A stretch of DNA of 64,000 nt from Parasponia andersonii (lineage: Eukaryota; Streptophyta; Magnoliopsida; Rosales; Cannabaceae), in the NCBI GenBank assembly GCA_002914805.1, contig JXTB01000024.1, positions 643,525 to 707,524 on the forward strand. Direction: 5' to 3'. Numbering within the stretch: position 1 is the stretch's first letter; the number at the start of each line of letters is the position of its first letter. Below the pieces are notes generated by a model, which searched no databases, was not told where the DNA came from, and saw nothing but the letters and a program-made list of their open reading frames with translations. This document shows positions 61,301-64,000 of this stretch, piece after piece. A program made the position numbers and the translations under genes.

Positions 61301-63887
61301 TCTCTTGTGAAATCTGAGATTTTCAGATGGCAAAATAGTAAACCTAAGGGGTGGCATTGTTGTAATTTTAATTTTTTGGATTAATTTATCCAAAATATCT
61401 GAAATATTTTATTGGTGGCTACAACGTTGATTAATTGCATAAACCGCTCTTCTCCTCCTTCTCCATGCAAAGTCCCTCTGTCTCTCTCTAAGAAATTTTC
61501 AAACATAGCCTCTACCAAAACCCGCCATCGAGCCACTGCCCATCTCTAATGCCAATATGTCATTTCGCCACCACCGCCAGCTATCGACGATCTCACGCCA
61601 GTCGTCAACTGCCTCATTTCATCATTGGATGCTAGAAAACGAGTCATTCAAAGGTTACGACCACCGTGGACGTTTTTGACTACCAGAGCTCTATCAGACC
61701 TCTTTTCGTGATATCAACAATACCGTTGGATTCATCTCATTATTGCCATCATTTCTTGACCAGTCTTAGCCATTAACTCACTGTCGGTAAGATTTTCACT
61801 GTTTAGGCCTTTTTACCAAAGTTTGTAAAAGTGATATTTTTATAATTTTTATGATAGGTAATTATTTTACCTAAGGTGATTATATAAAGTAAAAAGAGAG
61901 TTAAAATCGTGAATAATTATGGTCGGTAGAAGTTAAAATGATATTCGAAAGTTCGAAAGTATGTTAATTTTCGAATTGAAAAATGTAGTATTTTTCTAAT
62001 TCAGAATGCAAAGTGATAGTTTTATAAAACAACATAGGGTTAGACTAAAGTCTCTTACTATTCCGTTTAGGCCTTGGGCTCAGATTAGAAAACTGTTACT
62101 ATCCAAAATATTATTGCAAAAATGATATTTTTACAAACAATTAGCAATTTTTATAATTTTTAAAATATTTTTGAAATTAATATTTTCCTAAGTAATTTTG
62201 TGATAATGATAATTTTTGAAATATTTTAGAAAGTAGTACTTTTGTAAATTTTCAGCAAAGATGACATTTTTCTAAATACTTTGAAGAAAGTAGACGTTTT
62301 CAAATTAATATTTTTGTAATTCTCAGATTTAAAGTTCATTTAAGGTTCGAGATCTCGAAATTGAATTATGATTTTAAATTTAGTTTTATTGAGATCGAGA
62401 AACGACTTTTGATATTTAATATCGCCATGTTTCAAAGTGGCATGAATTCCGAGACTCATGAATGAAGTTGTTTTTCGTACCACGGGGTCGATCCCACTCA
62501 GGACTCACTTTTGATAAATTATATGTCGAACCTAGTATTTTTGGATGCTCTGAATCTAGTGGTTATATCATTTTCTCAATTTGAGACTCCATTGGAAAAG
62601 TCAAATTTTCAAGTGAGCTTACCGAGCTCCCGAAACCACCGTTTGAGTAACCAAGTGACTAACGGAAGTTTTCTTCGAGCGTCGTTTGCTTGGTATAGCT
62701 ACCAAATTGAAGTAGGGTTCAACTACCTGATTTCATATCTATTTTGATATACAATTGCATTAAAAGTTATTTGTAAAAAATCGTAATTTTACAATGATTT
62801 GAGAAATTTTTATAAATTATTGAATTATACTCGGATTGGACTATGTGGATTTTTATACATATTTTTATAGTGTGATTATGGGATAAATAGCTGGTGCTAC
62901 CCATGTTACAATAAATTCTAGAATAATACCAAGTTAGATTTAAAGAATGATTTGATTGTTAGATGCATAGTTGTTGTGAATGGTTGCATATTATATATAC
63001 CATAAGATCACACACTTGAGTTTCATTATTGTATCATAGTAGTTTAGATCGCTAGCAAGTTGTTGTAGTACTATCAAAGACCTAGGTCCTTGTGCAAGTT
63101 TTTGACTGACATACCTCTAGGTAGTATTAGGATCCCAGGTATCTCTAGTAAGTAGTATTATAGGGCTCTAATGAGAGGATGAAAGCTCACTCATTTACAT
63201 TGATTGATTTGTGATATGTACAATCATGTAGTTTTGGTTTTTGATTTGGTTTTGAATATGTGATTATTTTGGATATCAATTATTTTATAAACTTTGTTTG
63301 TAAATGGATTTTGAAAAAGGTATTAACTATGCAGATTTGGTAAAATTACATTCATTCAAAAAAGATAATTGAATTACTATTGAGCATGTGAATGCTTACT
63401 CCTCTTTACTTCTCTCACTTTCAAGTGTTTGTTTATTTGAGGTGGTAATCCTAGTAATCAGGCAAGTTACGTAGCTTGTACTTACTTTCCCACTCCTCTT
63501 TCCTGGTAGGTGCGTGTACTCTGTTAACTTCCTTTCTTTGTTTAACTATTTAGCCAAAAATAGTAAGTTAATATATGAGGATGATTTTGTTATTAATTTG
63601 AGAGCTTAATTCTTTGTAAATTATTTTGAACATTGGACTCAAGTTTCCAATATAACTCAATTTACTAAAAACTTAGGATTTCTCAACGGAAATTCAAATG
63701 AGATAGTTAGAAATTTTTTTGAACTTTAACGAGTATTTTTCTTAAGTAGTTAAATACTAATAAGAGTTTGAATGATTATAAAATTTATAATAATTTAAAT
63801 ATTAAAATAAAATTATTTAATATCTATTTTTTCTGAATTTCATAATATTAATATTTAATTATTCTGCTTTTTAGTCGTGACATCTCT
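61301..63887 (+). mobile_element. Solo LTR (2.6 kb) with target duplication
   Basis: The block 61306-63882 starts TGTGAAATC and ends GTCGTGACA, flanked by TCTCT on both sides (61301-61305 and 63883-63887). It shares an internal stretch with the degraded copy at 830-3003 and the same type of ends. A C-rich patch at 61440-61620 may be transcribed leader sequence. No gag or pol is present, so it is a solo LTR, probably of a Ty3-type family. Some short frames inside it (for example 62511-62747) are not genes. Confidence 0.75.
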
Positions 63888-64000
63888 AATTTAGAAAATA
63901 TACAGATATGAATCTAAACTTAACCATCAATTAACTAGGAGCACTAATTGAGATATTATTATTTTTAAAAAATTACATGTAATTTTGTAAACAAAACGGT

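Noticed and set aside
1-64000. tRNA, rRNA, snoRNA genes or CRISPR arrays
   Set aside because: Reading both strands by eye gave no B-box-like tRNA motif in a plausible cloverleaf, no rRNA sequence and no regularly spaced repeat-spacer array. A covariance-model search was not possible.

Overview
This is nuclear DNA of a flowering plant, probably a eudicot. The reasons are AT-rich intergenic sequence, short exons with GT-AG introns, a SULTR4-type sulfate transporter whose encoded protein closely follows Arabidopsis SULTR4;1, two members of the plant-only TIGR01589/A_thal_3526 family, and nested Ty1/copia and Ty3/gypsy elements. No prokaryotic, organellar or CRISPR feature was seen. The window has one assembly gap (19478-19917) and one single N (51243).

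Layout. 1-5493 is AT-rich intergenic DNA holding one long Ty3-like solo LTR (about 830-3003). 5494-17800 is one Ty3/gypsy element of the Tat type in minus orientation: two LTRs, a 5-bp target duplication (ATATA), gag, protease, reverse transcriptase, RNase H, a second (archaeal-type) RNase H and integrase. Between integrase and the left LTR it carries a plus-strand accessory gene region with its own TATA box, start context and AATAAA signal, followed by a spacer with tandem repeats and an array of hairpins whose paired bases co-vary. 17801-19477 is upstream DNA, followed by the gap. 20400-28083 holds 16 exons of the sulfate transporter; the first exon(s) are missing and most likely lie in the gap.

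32493-34003 and 59590-60260 are two plus-strand three-exon genes of the same small plant-specific family, with identical intron phases. They look like tandem duplicates now separated by a nest of elements (39067-56796). In the nest an old plus-strand copia element is interrupted by a minus-strand copia element (43051-54551, target duplication ACTTA), which is itself interrupted by a 2.7-kb solo LTR (48227-50972, target duplication ATGAT). Another long solo LTR (61306-63882, target duplication TCTCT) lies near the right end and is related to the one at the left end.

The host genes show no functional linkage to one another: one vacuolar sulfate transporter and two copies of a small protein of unknown function. 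The least explained items are the antisense gene with its own promoter signals in the gypsy element, the co-varying hairpin array beside it, and a cluster of five 12-bp palindromes in the leader of the outer copia element. All exon borders, target duplications and repeat units were read by hand and not tested by alignment software.
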